64,000 nucleotides of DNA from Klebsiella sp. RHBSTW-00484 (GTDB lineage: Bacteria > Pseudomonadota > Gammaproteobacteria > Enterobacterales > Enterobacteriaceae): positions 5,332,001-5,396,000 of the forward strand of contig NZ_CP055481.1 of the NCBI RefSeq assembly GCF_013705725.1. The letters run 5' to 3'. Both the position numbers and the translations under genes were made by a program. Below, piece after piece: positions 8,546 through 17,590 of this stretch; positions within the stretch are counted from its first letter, which is position 1; each line of letters starts with the position of its first letter. The notes under the pieces were generated by a model. The model was given only the letters and a program-made list of their open reading frames with translations, was not told the DNA's origin and did no database searches.

Positions 8546-10108
8546 ATGAAACCTGAAAATTTCCGTGCAGACGCTAAACGCCCGTTAACCGGTGAAGAGT
8601 ACCTGAAGAGCCTGCAGGACGGTCGCGAAATCTATATCTACGGCGAGCGCGTTAAAGATGTGACTACGCATCCGGCTTTTCGTAACGCCGCCGCCTCCGT
8701 CGCGCAAATGTACGACGCGCTGCACAAGCCCGAGCTACAGGACACCCTGTGCTGGGGTACCGACACTGGCAGCGGTGGTTACACTCATAAATTCTTCCGC
8801 GTGGCGAAAAGCGCCGACGACCTGCGCCAGCAGCGCGACGCCATCGCCGAATGGTCGCGCCTGAGCTATGGCTGGATGGGCCGTACCCCGGACTACAAAG
8901 CCGCCTTCGGCTGCGCATTAGGCGCGAATCCGGCGTTTTACGGCCAGTTCGAACAAAACGCCCGCAACTGGTACACCCGCATTCAGGAAACCGGCCTGTA
9001 CTTTAACCACGCCATTGTTAACCCGCCGATCGATCGTCATAAGCCAGCGGACGAAGTGAAAGATGTCTATATCAAGCTGGAGAAAGAGACCGATGCCGGG
9101 ATCATCGTCAGCGGCGCGAAAGTCGTCGCCACCAACTCGGCGCTAACCCACTACAACATGATTGGCTTCGGCTCGGCGCAGGTGATGGGTGAAAACCCGG
9201 ATTTCGCACTGATGTTCGTCGCGCCGATGGACGCCGAAGGGGTCAAACTTATCTCCCGTGCCTCCTATGAACTGGTGGCCGGAGCCACCGGATCGCCATA
9301 CGATTATCCGCTCTCCAGCCGCTTCGACGAGAACGACGCAATCCTGGTGCTGGATAACGTGCTGATCCCATGGGAAAACGTGCTGATCTATCGCGATTTC
9401 GATCGCTGCCGTCGCTGGACCATGGAAGGCGGTTTCGCCCGCATGTATCCGCTGCAGGCCTGCGTACGTCTGGCGGTAAAACTCGACTTTATCACCGCCC
9501 TGCTGAAGCGCTCGCTGGAGTGCACCGGCACCCTGGAGTTCCGTGGCGTGCAGGCCGAGCTTGGCGAAGTCGTGGCCTGGCGCAATATGTTCTGGGCGCT
9601 GAGCGATTCGATGTGCGCCGAAGCGACGCCGTGGGTCAACGGCGCGTATCTGCCGGATCACGCCGCGCTGCAAACCTATCGTGTCATGGCGCCGATGGCT
9701 TACGCCAAAATCAAAAACATTATCGAGCGCAGCGTCACCAGCGGCCTGATCTACCTGCCGTCCAGCGCCCGCGATCTCAACAACCCGCAGATCAACGAAT
9801 ACCTGGCGAAATATGTGCGCGGATCGAACGGCATGGATCACGTCGAGCGCATCAAGATCCTCAAACTGATGTGGGATGCTATCGGCAGTGAATTTGGTGG
9901 CCGCCATGAACTGTATGAAATCAACTACTCCGGCAGCCAGGATGAAATTCGCCTGCAGTGCCTGCGCCAGGCGCAAAGCTCCGGCAACATGGACAAAATG
10001 ATGGCGATGGTCGACCGCTGCCTGTCTGAGTACGACCAGCACGGCTGGACGGTGCCGCATCTGCACAACAATACCGATATCAACATGCTGGATAAGCTGC
10101 TGAAGTAA
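8546..10108 (+). CDS. hpaB: HpaB, 4-hydroxyphenylacetate 3-monooxygenase, oxygenase component
   Basis: Large component of the two-component, FADH2-utilising aromatic hydroxylase, 520 residues, the family's usual length. It converts 4-hydroxyphenylacetate to 3,4-dihydroxyphenylacetate using reduced FAD delivered by HpaC. The acyl-CoA dehydrogenase-like fold shows the conserved substrate/FAD segment with GRTPDYK, the YNMIGFGSAQVMG stretch, and the C-terminal GRHELYEINYSGSQDEIRLQ region. hpaC starts 19 bases downstream. Cytoplasmic. Confidence 0.95.
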   Translation: MKPENFRADAKRPLTGEEYLKSLQDGREIYIYGERVKDVTTHPAFRNAAASVAQMYDALHKPELQDTLCWGTDTGSGGYTHKFFRVAKSADDLRQQRDAIAEWSRLSYGWMGRTPDYKAAFGCALGANPAFYGQFEQNARNWYTRIQETGLYFNHAIVNPPIDRHKPADEVKDVYIKLEKETDAGIIVSGAKVVATNSALTHYNMIGFGSAQVMGENPDFALMFVAPMDAEGVKLISRASYELVAGATGSPYDYPLSSRFDENDAILVLDNVLIPWENVLIYRDFDRCRRWTMEGGFARMYPLQACVRLAVKLDFITALLKRSLECTGTLEFRGVQAELGEVVAWRNMFWALSDSMCAEATPWVNGAYLPDHAALQTYRVMAPMAYAKIKNIIERSVTSGLIYLPSSARDLNNPQINEYLAKYVRGSNGMDHVERIKILKLMWDAIGSEFGGRHELYEINYSGSQDEIRLQCLRQAQSSGNMDKMMAMVDRCLSEYDQHGWTVPHLHNNTDINMLDKLLK

Positions 10109-10127
10109 TTCGCAGCAGGAGGTCACA

Positions 10128-10640
10128 ATGCAATTAGATGAACAACGTCTGCGTTTTCGCGATGCCATGGCCAGCCTGTCGGCCGCGGTTAACGTCATCA
10201 CCACCGAAGGCGAAGCGGGTCGCTGCGGCATCACCGCCACCGCAGTCTGCTCGGTGACCGATACGCCGCCGTCGGTGATGGTCTGCATCAATGCCAATAG
10301 CGCGATGAATCCGGTGTTCCAGGGCAACGGTAAGCTGTGCATCAACGTACTCAACCACGAGCAAGAGGAAATGGCTCGCCACTTCGCCGGAATGACCGGT
10401 ATGACGATGGATGACCGCTTCGGCCTCTCCTGCTGGCAGAAAGGGACGCTGGGTCAGCCGGTTCTGAAAGGCTCACTGGCAAGTCTCGAAGGCGAGATTA
10501 GCCAGGTGCAGACCATCGGCAGTCATCTGGTTTATCTGGTGGAAATCCGCAATATTACCCTCTGCCAGCAGGGCCACGGGCTGATTTACTTCAAGCGCCG
10601 TTTCCATCCGGTAATGATGGAGATGGAAGTGGTGGCGTAG
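10128..10640 (+). CDS. hpaC: HpaC, NADH:flavin reductase component of HpaBC
   Basis: A 170-residue short-chain flavin reductase (split-barrel FMN-binding fold) supplying FADH2 to HpaB. Typical elements are AAVNVITTEG near the N-terminus, the GITATAVCSVTDTPPSVMVCI flavin-binding strand and loop region, and the C-terminal GLIYFKRRFHP. Preceded by GCAGGAGGT and co-transcribed with hpaB. An inverted repeat 38 bases downstream (10678-10708) probably ends the transcript. Confidence 0.95.
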   Translation: MQLDEQRLRFRDAMASLSAAVNVITTEGEAGRCGITATAVCSVTDTPPSVMVCINANSAMNPVFQGNGKLCINVLNHEQEEMARHFAGMTGMTMDDRFGLSCWQKGTLGQPVLKGSLASLEGEISQVQTIGSHLVYLVEIRNITLCQQGHGLIYFKRRFHPVMMEMEVVA

Positions 10641-10677
10641 GTTTACTCGCTACCAGGCGGGTAGCCTGATGATAAAC

Positions 10678-10708
10678 ATATTCCCGGAGGTGGTGCCCCC
10701 GGGAATAT
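10678..10708 (+). terminator. Inverted repeat after hpaC
   Basis: Perfect 10-base arms ATATTCCCGG / CCGGGAATAT separated by 11 bases. No long T-tract follows, so it is a stabilising or bidirectional hairpin rather than a textbook intrinsic terminator. It lies between convergent hpaC and the unknown gene that stops at 10732. Confidence 0.55.
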
Positions 10709-10731
10709 ATTGTGATTCGGCACTAAAGTTT

Positions 10732-11553
10732 TCAGTCAACTGCGCGACATGATGTCCAGTCAAAGCTCCCACCGCCGCGGAAATTTTGTTTGGTATAGTT
10801 CTCAGGCAGCGTTAAATGCCACCCTTTTTGTCCGGCGACGCAGGCAATGACGGGAAATTGAGAATAATCAATAGCATCATGAATAAATTGCTCTTTACCT
10901 ATATTTTGTAAAAAGGCATCCCCTCGATTCCATATCGCTTTTTTGAGCCTGATATTCCAGACTCGATAGCTCTCGCCAGCGATAGTATAACCCTCACCTT
11001 CAGGTGCCTTTTTTGTCCAGTCAATCTCGCCACCATCGGATAAATATTGCCATACCGCATAGCGCTCAAGAGTGAATTGACTGGGTAAGGTACTGACATT
11101 CTTAGAATCGATTTTATCGAGTAACTGTGGATTCGCTAACAGTAGCGCCATGGCTTTATGCATGTAGCCCAGCATAATGTCGGGGCGTTCGGGTACTCCC
11201 TCTTCTGCGTCAAACAAAGATATATAAGCGAGATAGCGTGCGTCATCACGCACCTTTTGACCATTTTCCGCCGCGCTGGCGACGATCTTCGCCGCCCTAT
11301 ATTGTAAACTTCCCCAGGATTCAGCTCCGCCAACGGGTCTGTAGCGATTATTGTACTTTTCACCCGTCAGGTAGCCTTGAGCTGCGTTTAAATCGTTAGC
11401 GTTTAACGCCGATACAGCGCGCTGATGGTCGGATAAGGTCATTACATTGCGCCCCGTATTTCTCGCCATATAATAAGACTGCTGGCATTCAGTAAGCATG
11501 ACGACCATCACGACCAGGGCAATAATCCTTAGAAAGGTTTTATATATCTTCAC
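10732..11553 (-). CDS. Unknown exported or membrane-anchored protein
   Basis: Not recognised. I place the start at a GTG (11551-11553) because AGGGG lies seven bases upstream and the reading then opens with a basic, hydrophobic leader (KIYKTFLRIIALVVMVVML) followed by TECQQ. This could be a signal peptide or a weak lipobox; Glu at -1 is unusual for lipid modification. The mature part (about 250 residues) has two C-terminal cysteines (FPVIACVAG and WTSCRAVD) that could form a disulphide in the periplasm. An upstream ATG at 11610 would add 19 residues overlapping the preceding gene. It lies 16 bases after that gene, so the two form an operon. AT-richer than hpa and btsT on either side, which suggests horizontal acquisition. 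Confidence 0.7.
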   Translation of the reverse strand: MKIYKTFLRIIALVVMVVMLTECQQSYYMARNTGRNVMTLSDHQRAVSALNANDLNAAQGYLTGEKYNNRYRPVGGAESWGSLQYRAAKIVASAAENGQKVRDDARYLAYISLFDAEEGVPERPDIMLGYMHKAMALLLANPQLLDKIDSKNVSTLPSQFTLERYAVWQYLSDGGEIDWTKKAPEGEGYTIAGESYRVWNIRLKKAIWNRGDAFLQNIGKEQFIHDAIDYSQFPVIACVAGQKGWHLTLPENYTKQNFRGGGSFDWTSCRAVD

Positions 11554-11569
11554 CGAGAAGCCCCTTATT

Positions 11570-12175
11570 TTATTTATAAATATATTGTTTGGAAACTTGT
11601 CTCGGTTCAATGTACAGCAAAACGGTTACCCGACCTTTTTTATAACTTCGTTGCCATTTGGAACAGTGAGTTATTTTATTCGTATCTAACCTTTTGTTAT
11701 ACCACTCTTGCTGTTTTGCAATACAGTCTGAAAGACTTTGATAGAATTTGTTTTTATCAGCAATATACTCTTCTTTAGTTATCGCCGGGCCATACTCTCG
11801 GTCAAGGACTTTCATTTCCTCATTGTATAAAGCCAGCGCCTCCTTGCCATCATCAACCTTATAGGCCTGCTGACTGGAATCAACATCAGCGCTAACAAAA
11901 ACACTTTTTAGCCCTTTATTCTTATCGAAATAAAGCTTCATCTCCTGATATTTCAGCGCCCCCACTTCCTGGGGAGTAAGCGTTGAGATAATCAGATCTG
12001 GGTCTTTTCCCGCATAATTGATATCTGATACCTCAAGAGAATATAAAGGCGTGTTTCTGGCCTCATCGTAACTCATCCCCCATCGCAGCTTATAAGGCGC
12101 TGGCGGCTCACCTGCTGCCTGAGTGAATGTTGCATAAAAAGCACTAACGATGATCATTATCTTTACAAATTTCAT
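11570..12175 (-). CDS. Unknown secreted protein with signal peptide
   Basis: Not recognised. 201 residues with a clear Sec signal peptide (basic MKFVKI, hydrophobic core, likely cut after TQAA). The mature protein begins with a YKLRWGMSYDEAR segment and ends rich in Lys and Tyr; it has two cysteines (SDCIAK and THCSKW) that may pair. It is first in a two-gene operon with the exported protein encoded at 10732-11553, and the pair sits as an AT-rich island between hpaC and the btsT control region. Immunity or effector-neutralising roles are conceivable but unsupported. Confidence 0.75.
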   Translation of the reverse strand: MKFVKIMIIVSAFYATFTQAAGEPPAPYKLRWGMSYDEARNTPLYSLEVSDINYAGKDPDLIISTLTPQEVGALKYQEMKLYFDKNKGLKSVFVSADVDSSQQAYKVDDGKEALALYNEEMKVLDREYGPAITKEEYIADKNKFYQSLSDCIAKQQEWYNKRLDTNKITHCSKWQRSYKKGRVTVLLYIEPRQVSKQYIYK

Positions 12176-12334
12176 TACCTGATTTCCCTATGATAAACGC
12201 TATCCATACCTACAGATTAAACGTCAGCATGATAGCAAAATCCCTGTGCGTGAAATAACACTATTGATTTTTGGCTGATAAAAAATATCATCCTCAACCT
12301 GTAAAGAAACGCTTTTCGTCAGGGAGAATAATAG

Positions 12335-12350
12335 CGTGATATTAATCACA
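12335..12350. promoter_or_regulatory. CRP-binding site upstream of btsT
   Basis: CGTGA-TATTAA-TCACA matches the CRP consensus TGTGA-N6-TCACA at nine of ten conserved positions. It sits about 200 bases before the btsT ATG and 27 bases before the BtsR boxes. CRP dependence of btsT (yjiY) is established in E. coli; the site here is by sequence match. Confidence 0.7.
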
Positions 12351-12377
12351 TATTTTTCTTCTCCGGCGCCATATCCA

Positions 12378-12425
12378 ACCGCTTACCCCGGCAAGTGACC
12401 GCTTAACCCTGCATACAACCACTCA
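12378..12425 (+). promoter_or_regulatory. Triple BtsR (YehT) box array upstream of btsT
   Basis: ACCGCTTA at 12378-12385, ACCGCTTA at 12398-12405 and ACCACTCA at 12418-12425 all fit the ACC(G/A)CT(C/T)A half-site reported for the LytTR-type regulator BtsR at the E. coli yjiY promoter. They repeat with an exact 20-base period, about two helical turns, on one face of the DNA. The published E. coli operator, as I recall it, is a pair of such boxes; the third, degenerate copy extends it towards the promoter. Confidence 0.72.
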
Positions 12426-12543
12426 CAGATTTACCCAACTTTACGCGCGCAAAGTTCTGGCAAGATCGTCCCCAGCATAGCGAATCAATACCTCCTCTAA
12501 ACGGCTTCGGCCCATTATTCATCTCAATAAGCCAGGTTTTACT

Positions 12544-14694
12544 ATGGATACTAAAAAGTTATTCAAGCACATACCCTGGGTGATTCTTGGAATCATCGGG
12601 GCATTTTGCCTCTCGGTTGTCGCCCTGCGTCGCGGTGAGCACGTCAGTGCGCTGTGGATCGTAGTGGCGTCGGTTTCCGTCTACCTTGTCGCCTACCGTT
12701 ATTACAGCCTGTACATCGCGCAAAAGGTAATGAAGCTCGACCCTACGCGCTCCACGCCTGCGGTGATTAACAATGATGGCCTGAACTATGTCCCGACCAA
12801 CCGTTACGTGCTGTTCGGCCACCACTTTGCCGCTATCGCCGGTGCCGGTCCGCTGGTGGGCCCGGTGCTCGCCGCGCAGATGGGCTACCTGCCGGGAACC
12901 CTCTGGCTGCTGGCGGGCGTGGTGCTGGCAGGGGCGGTGCAGGACTTTATGGTGCTGTTTATCTCCTCGCGCCGTAACGGTGCTTCGCTGGGTGAGATGA
13001 TCAAGCAAGAGATGGGGCCGGTTCCTGGCTCAATCGCGCTGTTCGGCTGCTTCCTGATTATGATCATCATCCTCGCGGTACTGGCGCTGATCGTAGTAAA
13101 AGCGCTGGCGGAAAGCCCATGGGGTGTATTCACCGTCTGCTCAACCGTACCGATCGCGCTGTTTATGGGGATCTACATGCGCTTCCTGCGTCCGGGACGC
13201 GTGGGGGAAATATCGGTTATCGGTATCGTCCTGCTGGTGGCTTCCATTTACTTCGGCGGCGTGATTGCCCACGACCCGTACTGGGGCCCGGCACTGACCT
13301 TTAAAGACACCACTATCACCTTTACCCTGATCGGCTACGCATTTATCTCCGCGCTGCTGCCGGTGTGGCTGATTCTGGCACCACGTGACTACCTCGCCAC
13401 CTTCCTTAAAATCGGCGTTATCGTCGGCCTGGCGCTGGGTATCGTTATCCTCAACCCGGATCTGAAAATGCCGGCAGTGACCCAGTACATTGATGGTACC
13501 GGTCCGCTGTGGAAAGGCGCGCTGTTCCCGTTCCTGTTTATCACCATCGCCTGCGGCGCGGTCTCAGGCTTCCACGCGCTGATCGCTTCCGGCACCACGC
13601 CGAAGCTGCTGGCTAACGAAACCGACGCCCGGTTTATCGGCTACGGCGCGATGCTGATGGAGTCCTTCGTGGCGGTAATGGCGCTGGTAGCGGCATCAAT
13701 TATCGAACCGGGCCTCTACTTTGCGATGAACACCCCGCCAGCAGGCCTTGGCATCACCATGCCGAACCTGCACGAAATGGGTGGTGAAAACGCCGCACTG
13801 ATTGCCGCACAACTCCGCGATGTGACCGCTCACGCAGCGGCGACCGTCAGCTCCTGGGGCTTTGTGATTTCACCTGAGCAGATCCTGCAAACGGCGAAAG
13901 ATATCGGCGAACCGTCGGTACTGAACCGCGCAGGCGGCGCGCCGACGCTGGCGGTTGGTATCGCTCACGTATTCCACAAAATCATGCCGATGGCGGATAT
14001 GGGCTTCTGGTACCACTTCGGTATTCTGTTTGAAGCGCTGTTTATCCTCACCGCGCTGGATGCCGGTACCCGTGCAGGCCGCTTTATGCTGCAGGATCTG
14101 CTGGGCAACTTCGTACCGTTCCTCAAGAAAACCGACTCACTGGTGGCGGGCATTATCGGCACCGCGGGCTGCGTCGGGCTGTGGGGCTACCTGCTGTATC
14201 AGGGCGTAGTTGACCCGCTGGGCGGCGTGAAGAGCCTGTGGCCGCTGTTCGGTATCTCTAACCAGATGCTGGCCGCCGTGGCGCTGGTGCTTGGCACCGT
14301 GGTGTTGGTCAAAATGCAGCGCACCAAATATATCTGGGTTACCGTGATCCCGGCCGCATGGCTGCTGCTGTGCACCACCTGGGCGCTGGGTCTGAAACTG
14401 TTCAGCACCAACCCGCAGATGGAAGGCTTCTTCTTTATGGCTCAACAGTATAAAGAGAAAATTGCTTCCGGCGGTGAACTGACCGCGCAGCAGATTGCTA
14501 ACATGAACCATATCGTGGTGAACAACTACACCAACGCAGGTCTGAGCATTCTGTTCCTGGTGGTGGTCTACAGCATCATCTTCTACGGCGTGAAAACCTG
14601 GCTCAACGTGCGCAATAATAAAGTGCGTACCGACAAAGAGACCCCGTACGTGCCGGTACCGGAAGGTGGCGTGAAGACCTCTTCACATCACTAA
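12544..14694 (+). CDS. btsT: BtsT, pyruvate:H+ symporter (CstA family)
   Basis: A 716-residue inner-membrane transporter of the CstA family, with many hydrophobic segments across its length and a short charged C-terminus. It closely matches E. coli BtsT (YjiY), the high-affinity pyruvate/proton symporter induced by the BtsS/BtsR two-component system under carbon limitation. The segments NRYVLFGHHFAAIAGAGPLVG and DAGTRAGRF are family hallmarks. Downstream yjiX (YbdD family) repeats the cstA-ybdD arrangement. A REP element at 14700-14781 lies between btsT and yjiX. Confidence 0.95.
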   Translation: MDTKKLFKHIPWVILGIIGAFCLSVVALRRGEHVSALWIVVASVSVYLVAYRYYSLYIAQKVMKLDPTRSTPAVINNDGLNYVPTNRYVLFGHHFAAIAGAGPLVGPVLAAQMGYLPGTLWLLAGVVLAGAVQDFMVLFISSRRNGASLGEMIKQEMGPVPGSIALFGCFLIMIIILAVLALIVVKALAESPWGVFTVCSTVPIALFMGIYMRFLRPGRVGEISVIGIVLLVASIYFGGVIAHDPYWGPALTFKDTTITFTLIGYAFISALLPVWLILAPRDYLATFLKIGVIVGLALGIVILNPDLKMPAVTQYIDGTGPLWKGALFPFLFITIACGAVSGFHALIASGTTPKLLANETDARFIGYGAMLMESFVAVMALVAASIIEPGLYFAMNTPPAGLGITMPNLHEMGGENAALIAAQLRDVTAHAAATVSSWGFVISPEQILQTAKDIGEPSVLNRAGGAPTLAVGIAHVFHKIMPMADMGFWYHFGILFEALFILTALDAGTRAGRFMLQDLLGNFVPFLKKTDSLVAGIIGTAGCVGLWGYLLYQGVVDPLGGVKSLWPLFGISNQMLAAVALVLGTVVLVKMQRTKYIWVTVIPAAWLLLCTTWALGLKLFSTNPQMEGFFFMAQQYKEKIASGGELTAQQIANMNHIVVNNYTNAGLSILFLVVVYSIIFYGVKTWLNVRNNKVRTDKETPYVPVPEGGVKTSSHH

Positions 14695-14699
14695 ACCTG

Positions 14700-14781
14700 A
14701 TGCCGGATAGCGTAACGCCTATCCGGCCTACAGAACGTGCATTAACGTAGGCCGGATAAGGCGCAAGCCGCCATCCGGCTT
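14700..14781. repeat. REP/BIME between btsT and yjiX
   Basis: Classic E. coli-type REP pair: TGCCGGATAGCG...CCTATCCGGCCTAC followed by GTAGGCCGGATAAGGCG...CCATCCGGC in opposite orientation. It is likely to protect the btsT message from 3' exonucleases and separate its expression from yjiX. Confidence 0.85.
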
Positions 14782-14802
14782 TATTCGTTACATGGGATCT
14801 AT

Positions 14803-15006
14803 ATGTTTGGTAACTTAGGTCAGGCTAAAAAGTACCTCGGTCAGGCGGCAAAAATGCTGATTGGCATTCCGGACTATGACAACTACGTTGCGCATATGCA
14901 GACCAACCATCCGGATAAACCGTACATGACCTACGAAGAATTCTTTCGCGAACGCCAGCAGGCCCGCTACGGCGGCGATGGCAAAGGCGGCGTACGCTGC
15001 TGTTAA
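14803..15006 (+). CDS. yjiX: YjiX, YbdD/YjiX-family small protein
   Basis: A 67-residue protein ([21 protein letters not shown] start) of the DUF466 YbdD/YjiX family, almost always encoded next to a CstA-type transporter. Conserved features are the [12 protein letters not shown] segment, the [17 protein letters not shown] segment and a terminal double Cys. Its role is not firmly known; co-occurrence suggests it assists the peptide or pyruvate transporter. It ends 11 bases before the yjiA start. Confidence 0.93.
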   Translation: MFGNLGQAKKYLGQAAKMLIGIPDYDNYVAHMQTNHPDKPYMTYEEFFRERQQARYGGDGKGGVRCC

Positions 15007-15017
15007 TGGAGGCAACA

Positions 15018-15974
15018 ATGGCACCGATTGCAGTTACCCTGCTGACCGGCTTTCTTGGCGCAGGCAAAACCACCCTGCTGCGCCATATTCTCAACGAAGA
15101 GCACGGTTTTAAAATCGCCGTTATCGAAAACGAATTTGGCGAAGTTGCCGTTGACGATCAGTTGATTGGCGATCGCGCAACGCAGATTAAAACCCTGACT
15201 AACGGCTGTATTTGCTGTACCCGCTCAAATGAACTGGAAGATACCCTGCTCGATCTGCTCGACAGTCGCGATCGCGGGGAAACCGATTTTGACCGTCTGG
15301 TGATTGAGTGCACTGGCATGGCCGACCCCGGCCCGATTATTCAGACCTTTTTCTCCCACGATGTGCTGTGCGAACGCTATCTGCTGGATGGGGTGATTGC
15401 GCTGGTTGACGCGGTGCATGCCGATCAGCAGATGAATCAGTTCACCATCGCCCAGTCGCAGGTGGGCTATGCCGATCGCATCCTGCTCACCAAAACTGAC
15501 GTGGCAGGCGACAGCGACAAGCTCCGCGAACGGCTGACGCGCATTAACGCCCGCGCGCCCATTTACACCGTGACTCACGGCGACATCGACCTGAATCTGC
15601 TGTTTAACACCAGCGGTTTTATGCTGGAAGAGAACGTGGTCAGCAGCAAACCGCGCTTCCACTTTATGGCCGACAAGCAAAACGATGTTTCGTCGATTGT
15701 GGTGGAGCTGGATTACCCGGTGGATATCAGCGAAGTGTCGCGAGTGATGGAAAATCTGTTGCTCGACTTTGCCGAACAGTTGATGCGCTACAAAGGGATG
15801 CTGTGGATTGATGGCGAACCAAACCGCCTGCTGTTTCAGGGCGTCCAGCGGCTATATAGCGCCGACTGGGACCGTCCGTGGGGCGATGAGCCGCCGCACA
15901 GTACGCTGGTATTTATCGGTATCAATCTGCCGGAAAAGCAAATTCGTACAGCGTTTGCAGGATTGCGCAAATAA
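15018..15974 (+). CDS. yjiA: YjiA, COG0523-family P-loop GTPase
   Basis: A 318-residue G3E-class GTPase. The P-loop GFLGAGKTTLL opens the protein; the COG0523 metal-site motif appears as GCICC, the Walker B-like segment as VIECTGMADP, and TKTD gives base specificity. E. coli YjiA binds Zn and GTP. I chose ATG at 15018, which follows GGAGG by five bases and gives the E. coli length, over an ATG twelve bases earlier that overlaps the yjiX stop. Confidence 0.94.
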   Translation: MAPIAVTLLTGFLGAGKTTLLRHILNEEHGFKIAVIENEFGEVAVDDQLIGDRATQIKTLTNGCICCTRSNELEDTLLDLLDSRDRGETDFDRLVIECTGMADPGPIIQTFFSHDVLCERYLLDGVIALVDAVHADQQMNQFTIAQSQVGYADRILLTKTDVAGDSDKLRERLTRINARAPIYTVTHGDIDLNLLFNTSGFMLEENVVSSKPRFHFMADKQNDVSSIVVELDYPVDISEVSRVMENLLLDFAEQLMRYKGMLWIDGEPNRLLFQGVQRLYSADWDRPWGDEPPHSTLVFIGINLPEKQIRTAFAGLRK

Positions 15975-15988
15975 CCGCCTGAGCGTTT

Positions 15989-16009
15989 CCCTCTCCCTGT
16001 GGGAGAGGG
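15989..16009. terminator. Hairpin between convergent yjiA and the aldehyde dehydrogenase gene
   Basis: Perfect nine-base arms CCCTCTCCC / GGGAGAGGG with a TGT loop. It shares its arms with the repeat at 4127-4218, so it is a dispersed palindrome acting as a probable bidirectional transcript end. Confidence 0.6.
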
Positions 16010-16041
16010 TTAATGATGAGAGCATCAGCACGCTCAGTTGC

Positions 16042-17412
16042 TTAGCGACGAACCACCACCAGCTTCTGATTCACAAACTCTTTAATCCCCAGTTCGGAAA
16101 GCTCACGGCCAAATCCGGAGCGTTTGACGCCGCCAAATGGCAGCTCCGGCGCGGTATCAGTTAACCAGTTGATATAGACCATCCCGGTTTCGATTCGCGA
16201 CGCCATCAGTTTCGCCCGTTCGATATCCTGGCTGAACACTGCGCCACCCAGGCCATAGTGCGAATCGTTAGCCAGTTTCACCGCCTCATCGTCATCTTTC
16301 ACCACGTAAATTTGCGCCACCGGGCCAAAAAACTCTTCAAAGTACGCCGGATTATCGCGGGTGATGCCGGTCAGAATAGTCGGCTCGAAAAAGCTGCCTT
16401 CCCGCTGCGCGAGTTTGCCGCCCAGGTGCAGTTTGGCGCCGTTTTTCACCGCCTCATCCACCTGTTTGGTCAGGGTTTCCAGCGCGTCTTTTGAGGAGAG
16501 CGGACCCAGCGTCGTGCTCTCGTCTAGCGGATCGCCCATCTTCACCTGACGGAACGCATCGGTAAATTTGCTGAGGAACTGGTCAGCAATTTTTTCATGG
16601 AGAATAAAGCGTTTTGCGGCAGTACAGACCTGTCCGGCGTTGTTGAGTCGGGCCTGAACACCAATCTTCACCGCTTTCTCCAGATTTGCGTCGTCGAGCA
16701 CCACAAACACATCGTTACCGCCCAGTTCAAGCGTCGCTTTCTTGATGTGTTTAGCCGCCTGCGCTGCTACCACGCTCCCGGCTTTTTCCGAGCCGGTCAG
16801 CGCCGCGCCCTGAACGCGATCGTCGGCGATAATCTTCGCTACCTGATCCTGAGAAATAAACAGGTTAGTCCATGCCCCTTCTGGTGCACCGGCTTCACGC
16901 ACCAGATGAGCAAAAGTTTCCGCACAGTGCGGAACGATGCTGGCATGCTTGGCGATCACCGGATTCCCCGCCGCCAGATTTGGTGCCAGTACGCGCATTA
17001 GCTGGTAATAAGGGAAGTTCCACGGCTCTACGGCCATCAGCACGCCGACAGGATGGTGTTCGACCCACGCCTCACCCAGCTCTGACTGATACTTCACCGG
17101 GGCCAGAAACTGTTTCGCGTTGTCGGCGTAGTAGCGGGCAATTTGCGCGCACAGCTTAACCTCGCCGCGGCTTTGCTCGATAAGCTTCCCCATCTCCTGG
17201 CTGGCGATTTTGGCCAGTTCGTCCACCCTGCTGTCAATCAGATCAGCCAGCTTACGCAACACTGGCAGCCGCTGATCAATATCCCCTTTCGCCCATTCGG
17301 AATGATAAAGCGCATCTGCTTTTTGCAGCGCCGCCTCCACGTCCGCATCGCTGTGAGCGGGATACTCTTTGATGAGTTGGTTGTTCGCAGGATTCACCGT
17401 CTGGTAAGCCAT
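16042..17412 (-). CDS. NAD(P)+-dependent succinate-semialdehyde-type dehydrogenase
   Basis: Aldehyde dehydrogenase of 456 residues, close in length and sequence to E. coli Sad (YneI). The Glu general base is in LELGGND and the nucleophile is Cys263 in NAGQVCTAAKR; the cofactor loop (PWNFPYYQLMR) and the FGGVKRSGFGRE segment are intact. It probably oxidises succinic semialdehyde to succinate. That is the end product of HpaI, so it could serve the hpa pathway about 10 kb away, although it is transcribed alone and convergently to yjiA. Gene symbol left blank because sad itself normally lies elsewhere. Preceded by AAGGAG. Confidence 0.88.
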   Translation of the reverse strand: MAYQTVNPANNQLIKEYPAHSDADVEAALQKADALYHSEWAKGDIDQRLPVLRKLADLIDSRVDELAKIASQEMGKLIEQSRGEVKLCAQIARYYADNAKQFLAPVKYQSELGEAWVEHHPVGVLMAVEPWNFPYYQLMRVLAPNLAAGNPVIAKHASIVPHCAETFAHLVREAGAPEGAWTNLFISQDQVAKIIADDRVQGAALTGSEKAGSVVAAQAAKHIKKATLELGGNDVFVVLDDANLEKAVKIGVQARLNNAGQVCTAAKRFILHEKIADQFLSKFTDAFRQVKMGDPLDESTTLGPLSSKDALETLTKQVDEAVKNGAKLHLGGKLAQREGSFFEPTILTGITRDNPAYFEEFFGPVAQIYVVKDDDEAVKLANDSHYGLGGAVFSQDIERAKLMASRIETGMVYINWLTDTAPELPFGGVKRSGFGRELSELGIKEFVNQKLVVVRR

Positions 17413-17590
17413 ATCGTATGTCTCCTTGTTATCGCTATTAACACAGTCATAAATGCTGCACAGGATATTAAGGGTAGTCGAGATGGCCAGGGATGAGTGT
17501 AAACTCAGGTATATCCGGAATTTTCCAGGAAAGAATAACGATAATCACCGGACAGACTTTCTACCGGGAACTTAACAGAACAGCAATGGA

